Shown here in pieces: positions 9,362-18,458 of a stretch of DNA of 64,000 nt (within the stretch, counting starts at the first letter, position 1; every line of letters starts with the position of its first letter). A program made the translations under genes and the position numbers. The notes under the pieces were generated by a model, which searched no databases, was not told where the DNA came from, and was given only the letters and a program-made list of their open reading frames with translations. The stretch comes from Bacteroidota bacterium (GTDB lineage: Bacteria; Bacteroidota; Bacteroidia; NS11-12g; UBA955), in assembly GCA_030682255.1 (NCBI GenBank), contig JAUXOK010000020.1, positions 1-64,000 of the forward strand, given 5' to 3'.

Positions 9362-10882
9362 ATGAACTCAACATATAAACAATGTTTTAAAATCGCCTTT
9401 TTTGCTGTAATACTTTTAGTTACGGTTTTTTCAATCAATCAATCTGTGGATTTTTCTGGTTTAAAAATTGATCAATTAACTGCCGAAAAACCTTTGTTCG
9501 GTGCAGATGAATATCAGTATGAAGCACCTCCTGCTAATCCTGACGAGAATGCATTGTCTTCAAAAGTTAATTGGGCGTTATTGATTTTTTCAATTCTATT
9601 GGTTTTAGTTATTGCCAATACTTTAGACATTAGCAAATACATTGCTAAAATCACTGGAAAAGAAACAACTGATCAAAATCAAGTTAACAGATGGATCATG
9701 TTGATTTTTATGATTGTTGGTTTAGCCGCAGTTATTTGGGAATACAGAGTTCATGGAAAACTAATCTTGTTAAATAACTCTGCCAGTGTTCATGGCGCAG
9801 ATTATGATAGCATGTTTTCTATTACTTTACTTTTAACTTCAATCGTGTTTTTTGCAACACAATTTCTATTATTTTGGTTTGCATTTTCATATTCTTATAA
9901 AGATGGTAAAAAAGCACTTTATTATTCACACAATAATAAATTAGAGGTGTTTTGGACGATTATACCTTCCATTGTATTGACTATTCTAGTTTTAAGAGGT
10001 CACCAAACTTGGAAATCTGTCGTTTATGCTGAAGAAAGCTATACAGGTAAGATTCATAAAATTGAAGTATTTGCATACCAATTTGGTTGGAAAGCGAGAT
10101 ATGCTGGTGATGATGGTATTTTAGGTAATACAGATTACAAATTTATTTCAGGCAAAAATGAGTTAGGTCTTGCATATGGCCCTGAAGTGGATTTATTATT
10201 AACAGAATTACAAGAAAAAATTGCTCAAGATGAGCAAAATATCAAAAATGCAGATATGACATTAGCATCTTTGATGAATGATTACAATGCAGCAAATGAT
10301 GTAAAAGACTACGTTGCGATGGAGTCAGTTCAAAAACAAATTGATGATGTTAAAAGTGGTTCTTATGTGGATGAATTAAAAGCTTCAATCAAACGTAAAA
10401 CCAAACAAATTGAACGTATCAAAGCCATTAAAGAGAATCCTGCAATTTTTGCTTCTACTTTTACAAGTGCAGCCGAAGATGATATCATTACTCAAGAGAT
10501 ACATTTAGCTAAAGATTCTATTGTAACATTTAACTTCCGTTCTAAAGACATTATTCACAGTGCTTGGTTACCACATTTCAGAGCTCAAATGAACGTAGTT
10601 CCCGGTATGCCAACTAAATTCACTTTCGTGCCAAATAAATCTACTGCTGAGGCTAAAAAAGAATTTGGCGAAGAATTTGAATACTATTTATATTGTAATA
10701 AAATCTGTGGTTCATCTCACTACAATATGAAATTGAAAGTAGTTGTTGAATCTCAAAAAGAAGTGAATGAATGGTTAAAAACACAACAACCAGCATTCAA
10801 AAAACAAGAAGTAGTGCCAGCCATCAATACTGAGGCACCTGCTAATCCAACTGACACTACCCAAAAAATAGTGTTTAACTAA
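9362..10882 (+). CDS. ctaC: Cytochrome c oxidase subunit II with coiled-coil insert
   Basis: Accepts electrons from cytochrome c through the binuclear CuA centre. There are five predicted membrane helices, more than the usual two (about residues 8-26, 70-90, 110-128, 152-180, 195-215). A periplasmic cupredoxin domain follows. CuA ligands are visible: His399 (IIHSAW), and Cys445, Cys449, His453 and Met456 in CNKICGSSHYNM. Lys replaces the usual Glu between the cysteines, which I believe is common in this phylum. Oddity: about 100 residues (roughly 275-370), Lys/Glu/Gln-rich and coiled-coil-like, interrupt the cupredoxin domain between GNTDYKF and the DIITQEIHL strand. At 506 residues it is long for the family. 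First gene of the operon, 48 bp before ctaD. Confidence 0.95.
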   Translation: MNSTYKQCFKIAFFAVILLVTVFSINQSVDFSGLKIDQLTAEKPLFGADEYQYEAPPANPDENALSSKVNWALLIFSILLVLVIANTLDISKYIAKITGKETTDQNQVNRWIMLIFMIVGLAAVIWEYRVHGKLILLNNSASVHGADYDSMFSITLLLTSIVFFATQFLLFWFAFSYSYKDGKKALYYSHNNKLEVFWTIIPSIVLTILVLRGHQTWKSVVYAEESYTGKIHKIEVFAYQFGWKARYAGDDGILGNTDYKFISGKNELGLAYGPEVDLLLTELQEKIAQDEQNIKNADMTLASLMNDYNAANDVKDYVAMESVQKQIDDVKSGSYVDELKASIKRKTKQIERIKAIKENPAIFASTFTSAAEDDIITQEIHLAKDSIVTFNFRSKDIIHSAWLPHFRAQMNVVPGMPTKFTFVPNKSTAEAKKEFGEEFEYYLYCNKICGSSHYNMKLKVVVESQKEVNEWLKTQQPAFKKQEVVPAINTEAPANPTDTTQKIVFN

Positions 10883-10930
10883 ACCAAATCAATACAAATC
10901 TGTTATTATATTAAAAGTTAATACAAAAAA

Positions 10931-12847
10931 ATGAGTACCGTAGAATTAACCGAAAGTCACGCAGTTGATACACACGTTCATCACGATGAACACGGACATC
11001 ACGATCATCACCAATCATTTATTTCGAAGTACATTTTCAGTACGGATCATAAAATGATTTCCAAACAATACTTGATTACAGGTATTATTATGGGTTGTTT
11101 TGGTATGGGGATGTCTTTATTATTCAGAATGCAATTGGCTTGGCCTGATGAAACTTTTCCAATGTTTGAAAGTTTATTAGGCAAATGGGGTAAAGGTGGA
11201 AAATTAGACCCTAATTATTACATGGCATTAGTTACAATACATGGTACTATCATGGTTTTTTATGTATTAACGGCTGGTTTGAGCGGTACATTTAGTAATT
11301 TGTTGATTCCTTTGCAAGTAGGTGCAAGAGATATGGCAAGTCCATTTATGAATATGCTTTCATATTGGTTTTTCTTCTTGTCCTCTGTGGTATTAATGTC
11401 TTCATTCTTAGTTGAAACTGGTCCTGCTTCTTCTGGTTGGACGGTTTATCCGCCATTAAGTGCACTCGAAAAAGCTATGCCTGGTTCTGGATTAGGAACA
11501 ACACTCTGGCTTTCTGCAATTATATTGTTTATTGTTTCGGCTTTATTAGGTGGTATCAATTACATCGTTACTGTTTTAAATATGCGTACCAAAGGTATGT
11601 CTATGAATAGATTGCCATTAACTATTTGGGCTTTCATGTTAACAGCTATATTAGGTTTGTTATCTTTCCCAGTATTGTTAGGTGCTGGTTTATTGTTAAT
11701 ATTTGACAGAAGTTTTGGTACAAGTTTCTATTTAAGTGATATTCATTTGAATGGTGTAGGTGCATTAACCAATAGCGGTGGTAGCCCCGTTTTATACCAA
11801 CATTTATTTTGGTTTTTGGGTCATCCAGAGGTTTACATCATCTTAATGCCTGCATTGGGTATTTCATCTGAGGTAATTTCTACCAATGCTAGAAAACCAA
11901 TTTTTGGTTACACAGCCATGATTATCTCATTAATTGGTATCTCTTTCTTGTCGTTTATCGTTTGGGGTCACCACATGTTTATCACTGGTATGAATCCATT
12001 CTTAGGAACCATGTTTATGTATGTAACGCTGATTATTGCGGTGCCTTCGGCTGTTAAAACATTCAATTACTTGGCTACTTTATGGAAAGGTAATATCCGT
12101 TTTACAACAGGTATGTTATTTGCCATTGGATTGGTTTCATTCTTTATTTCAGGTGGTTTAACAGGTATTTATTTAGGTAATGCTGCCCTTGATATTCAAT
12201 TACACGATAGTTATTTCGTTGTTGCTCACTTCCATTTGGTAATGGGTTCAGCTGCTATATTTGGTATGTTTGCTGGTATTTATCATTGGTTCCCAAAAAT
12301 GTTTGGAAGAATGATGAATAAAACTTTAGGAACTTTACACTTTTGGTTAACTTTCATCTCTGGTTATTTAGTGTTTTTCCCGATGCACTTTATGGGATTA
12401 GCTGGTGTGCCTAGAAGGTACTATCAGTTTTCATTAATTCCTGAATTTGATATTTGGATGGATGTGAATGTATTTATCACAGTTGCGGCTTTCTTAGGCG
12501 GTATTGCTCAATTATTTTTCTTATACAATTTCTTCTATAGCATATTCAAAGGCAAAAAAGCTACTCAAAATCCTTGGGAATCTAACACCTTGGAATGGAC
12601 AACACCTGTTGAACATATTCATGGCAACTGGCCTGGTGAAATACCAACTGTTTATAGAGGACCACACGAATATAGCAGACCTGATAGAGAATCTGATTTC
12701 TTCCCTCAAAATGACCCTGGCAATGGTGAACCTGAACATTATCACGCTCCTGCTGTGGTTGATAATTCTTACAGTGGACCGAAAGAAAAACCTTCAAAAG
12801 TGTTTTTCTCATCATTTGCTTACTTATTCATGTTAAAAAAAGCATAG
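10931..12847 (+). CDS. ctaD: Cytochrome c oxidase subunit I
   Basis: Catalytic subunit of an aa3-type haem-copper oxidase that reduces O2 and pumps protons. Ligands are visible: haem a His104 (VTIHGT) and His435; CuB His298 with cross-link Tyr302 (GHPEVY), and His347-His348 (WGHHMF); haem a3 His433 (AHFHLVMG). About 12 membrane helices. The Glu of GHPEVY marks the A-type (mitochondrial-like) D-channel region. The N-terminus (residues 9-28) is strikingly His-rich (HVHHDEHGHHDHH), possibly a metal-binding tail. The C-terminus after helix 12 is polar and Pro-rich. Confidence 0.98.
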   Translation: MSTVELTESHAVDTHVHHDEHGHHDHHQSFISKYIFSTDHKMISKQYLITGIIMGCFGMGMSLLFRMQLAWPDETFPMFESLLGKWGKGGKLDPNYYMALVTIHGTIMVFYVLTAGLSGTFSNLLIPLQVGARDMASPFMNMLSYWFFFLSSVVLMSSFLVETGPASSGWTVYPPLSALEKAMPGSGLGTTLWLSAIILFIVSALLGGINYIVTVLNMRTKGMSMNRLPLTIWAFMLTAILGLLSFPVLLGAGLLLIFDRSFGTSFYLSDIHLNGVGALTNSGGSPVLYQHLFWFLGHPEVYIILMPALGISSEVISTNARKPIFGYTAMIISLIGISFLSFIVWGHHMFITGMNPFLGTMFMYVTLIIAVPSAVKTFNYLATLWKGNIRFTTGMLFAIGLVSFFISGGLTGIYLGNAALDIQLHDSYFVVAHFHLVMGSAAIFGMFAGIYHWFPKMFGRMMNKTLGTLHFWLTFISGYLVFFPMHFMGLAGVPRRYYQFSLIPEFDIWMDVNVFITVAAFLGGIAQLFFLYNFFYSIFKGKKATQNPWESNTLEWTTPVEHIHGNWPGEIPTVYRGPHEYSRPDRESDFFPQNDPGNGEPEHYHAPAVVDNSYSGPKEKPSKVFFSSFAYLFMLKKA

Positions 12848-12871
12848 GCTTTAAAAGCTTATCTTAAAGAA

Positions 12872-13906
12872 ATGAACCTTATAAAAATAAACCGAAGATT
12901 TGGCATACTAACCATTTCTTCGGTTTTTTTATTGCTATTAGCTGGTGGTTTTGTTAGAAGTACAGGAAGTGGCATGGGTTGCCCAGATTGGCCCAAATGC
13001 TATGACAAATTGTATCCACCAACCTGTGAGTGTGAATTGCCTGATAATTATCAAGCTTTGTATGTTGAAAAAAGAGTTAAGAAAGCCGAAAAATTTTCAA
13101 AACTCATTGCCTCATTAGGTTTTAAAAAAGAAGCTGCATTAATTTCTAACGACCCCAATCTTTACACGCCAGAAATATTTAACACCCGCAAGGCTTGGAC
13201 AGAATATATCAATCGTATCATTGGTGTTTTATCTGGTTTGTTTTCCTTGGTGTTTTTTATAACATTAATCAGAATTAGAAAATCCATTTCAACTTACAAG
13301 TTTTGGGCAGGAATCATCGGTTTTGTACTCATGTTATTCAATGGTTGGTTAGGCAGCATTGTTGTAGCTACCAATTTATTCCCTATTTTAATTACCATAC
13401 ATTACTTAGCTGCCTATGCTGTACTTGCTTTTTTTATCATCAGCCTTCATCAAGAATCCAATATCAGTGATTTGAATGTTTTTAAAAAATACCGTTATTT
13501 CTTTTTGTTTTTTGTAATGATGTCACTGCTACAAGTAGTCTTTGGTACCCAATTAAGACATGTAACAGATGAGGCAGTTGCTCAAAATCAATTATACATT
13601 AACAATGAAGTGAATTATGAATTGATGGGCATGGCATTCAAAAAACATTGGATTTTCGCAATACTCATTATACTTATTAGTTTAATTCCTGTTTTTACGT
13701 TAAGAAAAAAAATCAATCGTAAACATTATTTCATGATTCTTTCAATCACTTTGTTATTGGTGGTTCAATATGTATCAGGCGTATTGAATTTAAGGTTCAA
13801 TTTTCCTTTAATTCCTCAGGTGTCACATATCTTATTTGCAGGTTTAGTTTTCGGTATTTCTCTTTATCTTTGCCTCTCTTTTTTTAAATGCAGAAAAGTT
13901 GAATAA
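12872..13906 (+). CDS. ctaA: Haem A synthase (COX15/CtaA family)
   Basis: Oxidises the C8 methyl of haem O to make haem A for the oxidase encoded in the same operon; inner membrane. 344 residues, eight predicted helices, with the family motif GGFVRSTGSGMGCPDWPKCY at residues 26-45 and conserved histidines in helices (HYLAAYAVL, QVSHILFAG). A Cys pair (CECEL, residues 52-56) lies in the first extracytoplasmic loop. It overlaps the following ctaB by 8 bp. Confidence 0.93.
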   Translation: MNLIKINRRFGILTISSVFLLLLAGGFVRSTGSGMGCPDWPKCYDKLYPPTCECELPDNYQALYVEKRVKKAEKFSKLIASLGFKKEAALISNDPNLYTPEIFNTRKAWTEYINRIIGVLSGLFSLVFFITLIRIRKSISTYKFWAGIIGFVLMLFNGWLGSIVVATNLFPILITIHYLAAYAVLAFFIISLHQESNISDLNVFKKYRYFFLFFVMMSLLQVVFGTQLRHVTDEAVAQNQLYINNEVNYELMGMAFKKHWIFAILIILISLIPVFTLRKKINRKHYFMILSITLLLVVQYVSGVLNLRFNFPLIPQVSHILFAGLVFGISLYLCLSFFKCRKVE

Positions 13907-14804
13907 TCTATCTCAAAATACCCCTCCTGAACCTTTGACAAAAGCATTTTTCAAAGACTATTTGATGCTGATTAAGTTCAGATTGAGTAGTTCTGTTGTT
14001 GGCACCACCATCATTGCTTATATTCTTGGAACTTACAAATTGGATGGCGTATCATTTGATTGGGGTAAATTATTAGCTTTAGCCTTGGGTGGTATGTTTG
14101 TGGTTGCTTCATCTAATGGATTTAATCAAGTGTATGAAAAAGACACCGATTTATTGATGGACAGAACCCAAAAAAGACCAGTAGCAGCTGGTAGAATGAG
14201 TGCAAATGATGCCATGATTTTCAGTGCTGTAATAGGTGTATTGGGTTTATTAATTTTAGCATTTTTTGTAAATGGAAGAGTCGCTTTTTTAAGCTTGGTT
14301 TCTTTATTTATTTATGTGCTAGCATACACGCCATTGAAAAAAGTAAATCCAATTGCAGTTTTTGTAGGAGCTATTCCAGGTGCTTTTCCGCCTGCGATTG
14401 GTTGGGTAGCCGCATCAGGTAATATTGATTTCATGGCTATTCTTTTATTCATGATTCAATTCTTTTGGCAGTTTCCTCATTTTTGGGCAATTGCTTGGAT
14501 ATTAGAAGATGATTACCGCAAAGCTGGTTATACGCTTTTGCCTTCTTTTCAAGGGAGAACAAAAAACAATGCTTTCCAAACAATCATCTACAGTGCGATG
14601 TTATTATTGCTCAGCATGTATCCTTTAACACTTACACCTAGTTTTGGAAGTTTATACAGTCTATTCATCATATTGCCTTGTGGTCTCTATCTCGTTTTCA
14701 GAGCTTATAAGCTTTATCAAAGTTTAAGTGTCAAAGATGCTAAACAATTAATGTTTGCGTCATTAATTTATATGCCAAGCGTTTTATTAAGCTATTTATT
14801 ATAA
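13899..14804 (+). CDS. ctaB: Protohaem IX farnesyltransferase (haem O synthase)
   Basis: UbiA-family prenyltransferase that adds farnesyl to haem B, the step before CtaA. The first Asp-rich motif is NQVYEKDTDLLMDRTQKRP (about residues 69-87) and the second is in the WAIAWILEDDYRKAGYTLLP region. Seven or more membrane helices. The start is a TTG at 13899 inside the end of ctaA. No in-frame ATG lies between it and the conserved KFRLSS segment except Met23, so the TTG is preferred. Confidence 0.94.
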   Translation: MNNLSQNTPPEPLTKAFFKDYLMLIKFRLSSSVVGTTIIAYILGTYKLDGVSFDWGKLLALALGGMFVVASSNGFNQVYEKDTDLLMDRTQKRPVAAGRMSANDAMIFSAVIGVLGLLILAFFVNGRVAFLSLVSLFIYVLAYTPLKKVNPIAVFVGAIPGAFPPAIGWVAASGNIDFMAILLFMIQFFWQFPHFWAIAWILEDDYRKAGYTLLPSFQGRTKNNAFQTIIYSAMLLLLSMYPLTLTPSFGSLYSLFIILPCGLYLVFRAYKLYQSLSVKDAKQLMFASLIYMPSVLLSYLL

Positions 14805-14814
14805 TATAAAAATA

Positions 14815-15417
14815 ATGTCAACTATTACCGTTCAACCGATGTCAACAAAGAAAAATATTTTCAACGAAAAAACTTTTATTACATGGCTTTTTATTGTTGC
14901 CAGTTCCATGTTATTTATTGCATTTACCAGTGCTTATTGGGTGCATAAATCGGATGGCATAAAGAACAATGCTTGGTTTGATTTTGAATTACCAATGCAG
15001 TTTTGGGTAAGTACAGTTATTGTTATTATCTCTGGAATTTTTATGCAATGGGCATACAATGCAGCCAAAAAAGATAATGTTTTTAAATTACCTTCTTTAA
15101 TCACTTTGACCCTCATTTTGGCAGTTTCGTTCTGTTTTTCGCAGTATTTTGCTTGGGTTGCCATGAAAAATAGTGGATTGTTTTTCTCAAATAGAGAAGC
15201 TGGCGAAATTTCTGCCTCTTTTGTGTATGTTATTTCAGGTGTCCATCTTTTTCATATTTTAGGAGGTATTATATTGATTATCATAGCGTTAGTAAAGTCA
15301 ACCAGACTTCAAATTCACAAAAAAAACCTGGTGTTTATAAATATTTGTAAAACATATTGGCATTTTTTAGGAATTGTTTGGATTTTCTTGATTTTATTTC
15401 TTTATTTCGCAAAGTAA
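14815..15417 (+). CDS. ctaE: Cytochrome c oxidase subunit III, first paralogue
   Basis: 200 residues with five predicted helices and the subunit III signature FVYVISGVHLFHILGGIIL followed by KTYWHFLGIVWIFLILFLYF. It lacks the first two helices of seven-helix subunit III proteins. Bacteroidota operons commonly have two such genes in tandem, as here. It is a structural oxidase subunit with no redox centre, 10 bp after ctaB. Confidence 0.88.
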   Translation: MSTITVQPMSTKKNIFNEKTFITWLFIVASSMLFIAFTSAYWVHKSDGIKNNAWFDFELPMQFWVSTVIVIISGIFMQWAYNAAKKDNVFKLPSLITLTLILAVSFCFSQYFAWVAMKNSGLFFSNREAGEISASFVYVISGVHLFHILGGIILIIIALVKSTRLQIHKKNLVFINICKTYWHFLGIVWIFLILFLYFAK

Positions 15418-15437
15418 TTTAGATACAAATATTTAAC

Positions 15438-16190
15438 ATGTCAAATACAACAACAGTGTCAACAGAAAGCATTTGGAAAGGTGGTCGTTCGCCATTTAAC
15501 GTCAGCTACGGAAAGCTGATGATGTGGATTTTCCTTTTATCGGATGCCTTTACTTTTTCATCATTATTGGTTGGTTATGGTGCAATCCGTTTCAGTTATG
15601 CCGGAAGTTCTACGCCTTGGCCCGATCCAGCAACGGTTTTTAACCATTTCCCTTTTGCACATGGTTTGCATTTGCCTTTGCTTTTCGTTTCTTTAATGAC
15701 TTTTATATTGATTTTTTCTTCTGTAACAATGGTTTTAGCTGTTGAAGCAGGACACAGAAAATCAAACGCTGAAGTTTCTAAATACATGTTTTTAACCATT
15801 TTAGGTGGTGCAGCCTTCTTAGGTTGCCAAGCTTGGGAATGGTCTCAATTTATTCACGAAGGTGGTCGTTTAGATACCAATATGTTTGGGTTTACTCAAG
15901 CTGGTTTGGACAAAGCCAATTCTTTAAGTTTTGGCAGTCATTATGAATGGTTGCCCACGGACAGAGCGCCCGGACCTGTGCCATTTGCATCCTTATTCTT
16001 CATTGTAACTGGTTTTCACGGTTTCCACGTTTTAAGCGGTGTGGTTATTAATATCATCATTTGGTTGAATGTTATTGGTGGTACTTATGTTAAAAGAGGA
16101 CATTACGAAATGGTTGAAAAAGTAGGTTTATACTGGCATTTTGTTGACTTAGTTTGGGTGTTCGTTTTCACATTCTATTACTTAATCTAA
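15438..16190 (+). CDS. ctaE: Cytochrome c oxidase subunit III, second paralogue
   Basis: 250 residues, five predicted helices. Conserved motifs are FIVTGFHGFHVLSGVVINI and GLYWHFVDLVWVFVFTFYYLI. Its N-terminal half (SPFNVSYGKLMMWIFLLSDA) is better conserved than in the upstream paralogue. It probably forms the subunit III layer together with the preceding gene product. Spacing of 20 bp from its partner supports co-transcription. Confidence 0.93.
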   Translation: MSNTTTVSTESIWKGGRSPFNVSYGKLMMWIFLLSDAFTFSSLLVGYGAIRFSYAGSSTPWPDPATVFNHFPFAHGLHLPLLFVSLMTFILIFSSVTMVLAVEAGHRKSNAEVSKYMFLTILGGAAFLGCQAWEWSQFIHEGGRLDTNMFGFTQAGLDKANSLSFGSHYEWLPTDRAPGPVPFASLFFIVTGFHGFHVLSGVVINIIIWLNVIGGTYVKRGHYEMVEKVGLYWHFVDLVWVFVFTFYYLI

Positions 16191-16205
16191 TTAAAAAAAA
16201 TATTT

Positions 16206-16562
16206 ATGAGCAATACACATCACTCACACACAGAAGGAGAATACATTCCTGAAACCTATATCCCTCATGCTGAATCGCATGGCACCAAAAGCTTATGGCG
16301 TACATTTTGGCTTTTATTGGCTATTACTATCGTTGATTTTATCATCTATTTCGTTGCCGATCCAAGCTTGTTTAGAAATATCGTTTTCATCGTTTTTGGA
16401 ATAGTAAAAGCATTCTTTATTGTTGGCATATTTATGCACTTAAACTACGAAGCCAAATTCATGAGATGGATGATTATACTGCCGGCTATTGTTTTCCTAT
16501 CATACCTAGTTTGGTTATTGATGATAGAAGGCAATTATGTAAGTTTAGTAAAATATTTTTAA
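16206..16562 (+). CDS. ctaF: Cytochrome c oxidase subunit IV (CtaF-like)
   Basis: 118 residues with three membrane helices (about 36-54, 58-80, 88-110), matching the prokaryotic COX4/caa3 subunit IV family by the KAFFIVGIFMHL motif. The N-terminus is His-rich (HHSHTEGE, HAESHG), echoing the His-rich start of CtaD. Accessory subunit of the same oxidase. It is followed immediately by sco. Confidence 0.87.
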   Translation: MSNTHHSHTEGEYIPETYIPHAESHGTKSLWRTFWLLLAITIVDFIIYFVADPSLFRNIVFIVFGIVKAFFIVGIFMHLNYEAKFMRWMIILPAIVFLSYLVWLLMIEGNYVSLVKYF

Positions 16563-17228
16563 ATGAATCAAACTAAAAAAAATAGCCCGACATGGAAAGT
16601 GTTGGGCATTTTGTTTTTATTGGTAGTTGCCCCAATTCTTTGGGTGATGCTTAATAAAACTGGTATTCACTACTCCAAAAAATTACCCATCTATTTTGAA
16701 AGAGAGTTATCTGCCACTGGCGATACCATCTATCACACCATAGATGATTTTAAATTGGTGAACCAAAACAAAGACACCATTACACTCGCTAATCTAGATG
16801 ATAAATTATTATTGGTTAGTTTCTTTTTTGCATCTTGCGAAACAGTTTGCCCAACCATGAATAATTACTTGGCACAACATATTTATACCGAATTTGAAAA
16901 AGACGATGACATCCGTTTCTTGAGTTTTACTGTCGACCCATACAATGACACCCCTAGTGTTTTGATGGCTTATGCCAAACAATTGAATGCGCATTTGCCC
17001 AATTGGCAATTTTTAACTGGCAGCAAATCTGTGATTTACGACTTGGCTTTAACTAGTTTTAAAATCCCTGGTGCAAGAGACGAACACAATGGTTTGTTTC
17101 ATAGCAATAAATTAGTTTTGGTAGACAAACAAAAACGCGTGCGAGGTGTTTTTGAAACGGGTGGACAAAACGATAAAAGAGCCACCATTGACGCAGTTAG
17201 AGCTTTAAAGTTAGAATATAAAAAATGA
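16563..17228 (+). CDS. sco: SCO1/SenC-family copper chaperone
   Basis: Thioredoxin-fold protein anchored by one N-terminal helix (residues 12-32), with the domain on the periplasmic side. Copper ligands fit the family: Cys92 and Cys96 in SCETVCPTMN, and His180 in LFHSNKLVLVD. It should load copper into CuA of subunit II, consistent with its place in the operon. It abuts ctaF and overlaps the next gene by 4 bp. Confidence 0.94.
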   Translation: MNQTKKNSPTWKVLGILFLLVVAPILWVMLNKTGIHYSKKLPIYFERELSATGDTIYHTIDDFKLVNQNKDTITLANLDDKLLLVSFFFASCETVCPTMNNYLAQHIYTEFEKDDDIRFLSFTVDPYNDTPSVLMAYAKQLNAHLPNWQFLTGSKSVIYDLALTSFKIPGARDEHNGLFHSNKLVLVDKQKRVRGVFETGGQNDKRATIDAVRALKLEYKK

Positions 17229-17770
17229 ATTCCCTGAAATCCATTCCTAAAAATGATAGATTAGCACATATCATCATCATCAGTTTGTCTGTTGTTGTGT
17301 TTGCTTTGGTTACTTTAATGAGAAAAGTAAAGTTAGACATTGATTTTGGATTCGATACTCATATTTTTCCTGCCATCAGCGCAACACTTAATTCGATTGT
17401 AGCGATACTCTTGATTGTTGGTTTATATTTCATACTCAACAAAGATTGGCTCAACCACAAACGAAGCATGATGTTGGCAATGTTATTCTCCATCTTGTTT
17501 TTAGTGACTTATGTGTTGTATCATTTTACAACTATAGAAACGGTTTATGGAGGTGAGGGTTTTATCAAAACCATATATTACGTGTTATTATTCTCTCATA
17601 TCACGTTAGCAGGTGTTATATTACCTTTTATTTTATATGCTGTTTATAGAGGATTAACAGGCGAATACCACAGACATAAGAAGTTAACCAAATGGGTTTG
17701 GCCTATTTGGTTTTATGTTTCCGTAACGGGTGTTATTGTTTATTTTATGATTTCACCGTATTACGCTTAA
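17225..17770 (+). CDS. DUF420 membrane protein
   Basis: 181 residues with five predicted helices. The NSIVAILLIVGLYFI, NHKRSMMLAM, FSHITLAGVILPF and RHKKLTKWVWPIWFYVSVTG segments match DUF420. Members often sit at the end of cytochrome oxidase operons and are suspected of an assembly role; the two helix-associated histidines (FSHIT, NHKR) could bind a metal or haem. Last gene of the operon, translationally coupled to sco (ATGA-type overlap). A large repeat array follows. Confidence 0.88.
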   Translation: MNSLKSIPKNDRLAHIIIISLSVVVFALVTLMRKVKLDIDFGFDTHIFPAISATLNSIVAILLIVGLYFILNKDWLNHKRSMMLAMLFSILFLVTYVLYHFTTIETVYGGEGFIKTIYYVLLFSHITLAGVILPFILYAVYRGLTGEYHRHKKLTKWVWPIWFYVSVTGVIVYFMISPYYA

Positions 17771-17790
17771 TAGATTTTTACCTTTTTAAA

Positions 17791-18330
17791 GTTCTTGTAA
17801 TGGCCTCATCCTCCTGTCCTTCTCCAAAGGAGAAGGATGATTGTTTTCGTGTTTTAAAAAAAATTGAAGATGTTTTTTAATTGTCAATTATTAACGAAAC
17901 CCATTTAAGGAACGAAAATAATCGTCCCTCTTCCCTTGGAGAGGGATAAGAGGGTGAGGCAATTTGTCCAATATGTTCCTGTAAAGGCCTAGCCCCTCTC
18001 CGAAGAAGAGGGGAACAGTTTTCGGATAAAAAAAGTAAGATGTTTTTTAATTTTCAATTATTAACGAAACCCATTTAAAGGAACGAAAATAATCGTCCCT
18101 CTCCCCTTGGAGAGGGATAAGAGGGTGAGGCGATTCACCAATATGTTCCTGTAATGGCCTCATCCTCCTGTCCTTCTCCAAAGGAGAAGGATGATTGTTT
18201 TCGTGTTATAAAAAAAATTGAAGATGTCTTTTAATTTTCAATTATTAACGAAACCCATTTAAAGGAACGAAAATAATCGTCCCTCTTCTCGGCTCAGCCG
18301 AGAGAGAGGGATAAGAGGGTGAGGCGTTTA
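17791..18330. repeat. Three tandem copies of a 170-185 bp repeat unit
   Basis: Units begin with GTTCYTGTAAWGGCC at 17791, 17975 and 18145. Each contains a core of about 100 bp (about 17870-17960, 18039-18130, 18224-18325) with ATTATTAACGAAACCCATTT and a C-rich hairpin before GGGATAAGAGGGTGAGG. Units one and three also share a TCCTTCTCC/AAA/GGAGAAGGA hairpin. Unit two has the CCCCTCTCC...GAGGGG hairpin instead (17993-18013). In unit three the core hairpin tip is replaced by another palindrome (TCTCGGCT, C, AGCCGAGA). This fills the 17771-18458 gap. No gene is seen. Confidence 0.85.
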
Positions 18331-18440
18331 CCCAACTTGAGATTCCTCTTTTGGTTCGAAACAACCTTAATTAAAACAATAATCTTAATTAAGTTGTTAA
18401 ATATTCATAAAAATATCACCGAACCCCAAAAACTTAGTAT

Positions 18441-18448
18441 TAAATTTG
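18441..18448 (+). promoter_or_regulatory. -7 promoter element (TAAATTTG) of the CPMC membrane protein gene
   Basis: Perfect TAnnTTTG match, 10 bases before the ATG at 18459. It shows that this gene is transcribed independently of the oxidase operon upstream of the repeats. Confidence 0.5.
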
Positions 18449-18458
18449 TAGCCAACCA

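Noticed and set aside
12504-12836. 110-residue frame inside ctaD
   Set aside because: Alternative frame of the subunit I C-terminus; no start signal of its own.
17791-18330. CRISPR-like array
   Set aside because: Units are about 175 bp with long conserved cores rather than 25-45 bp repeats separated by unique spacers, and there are no cas genes.
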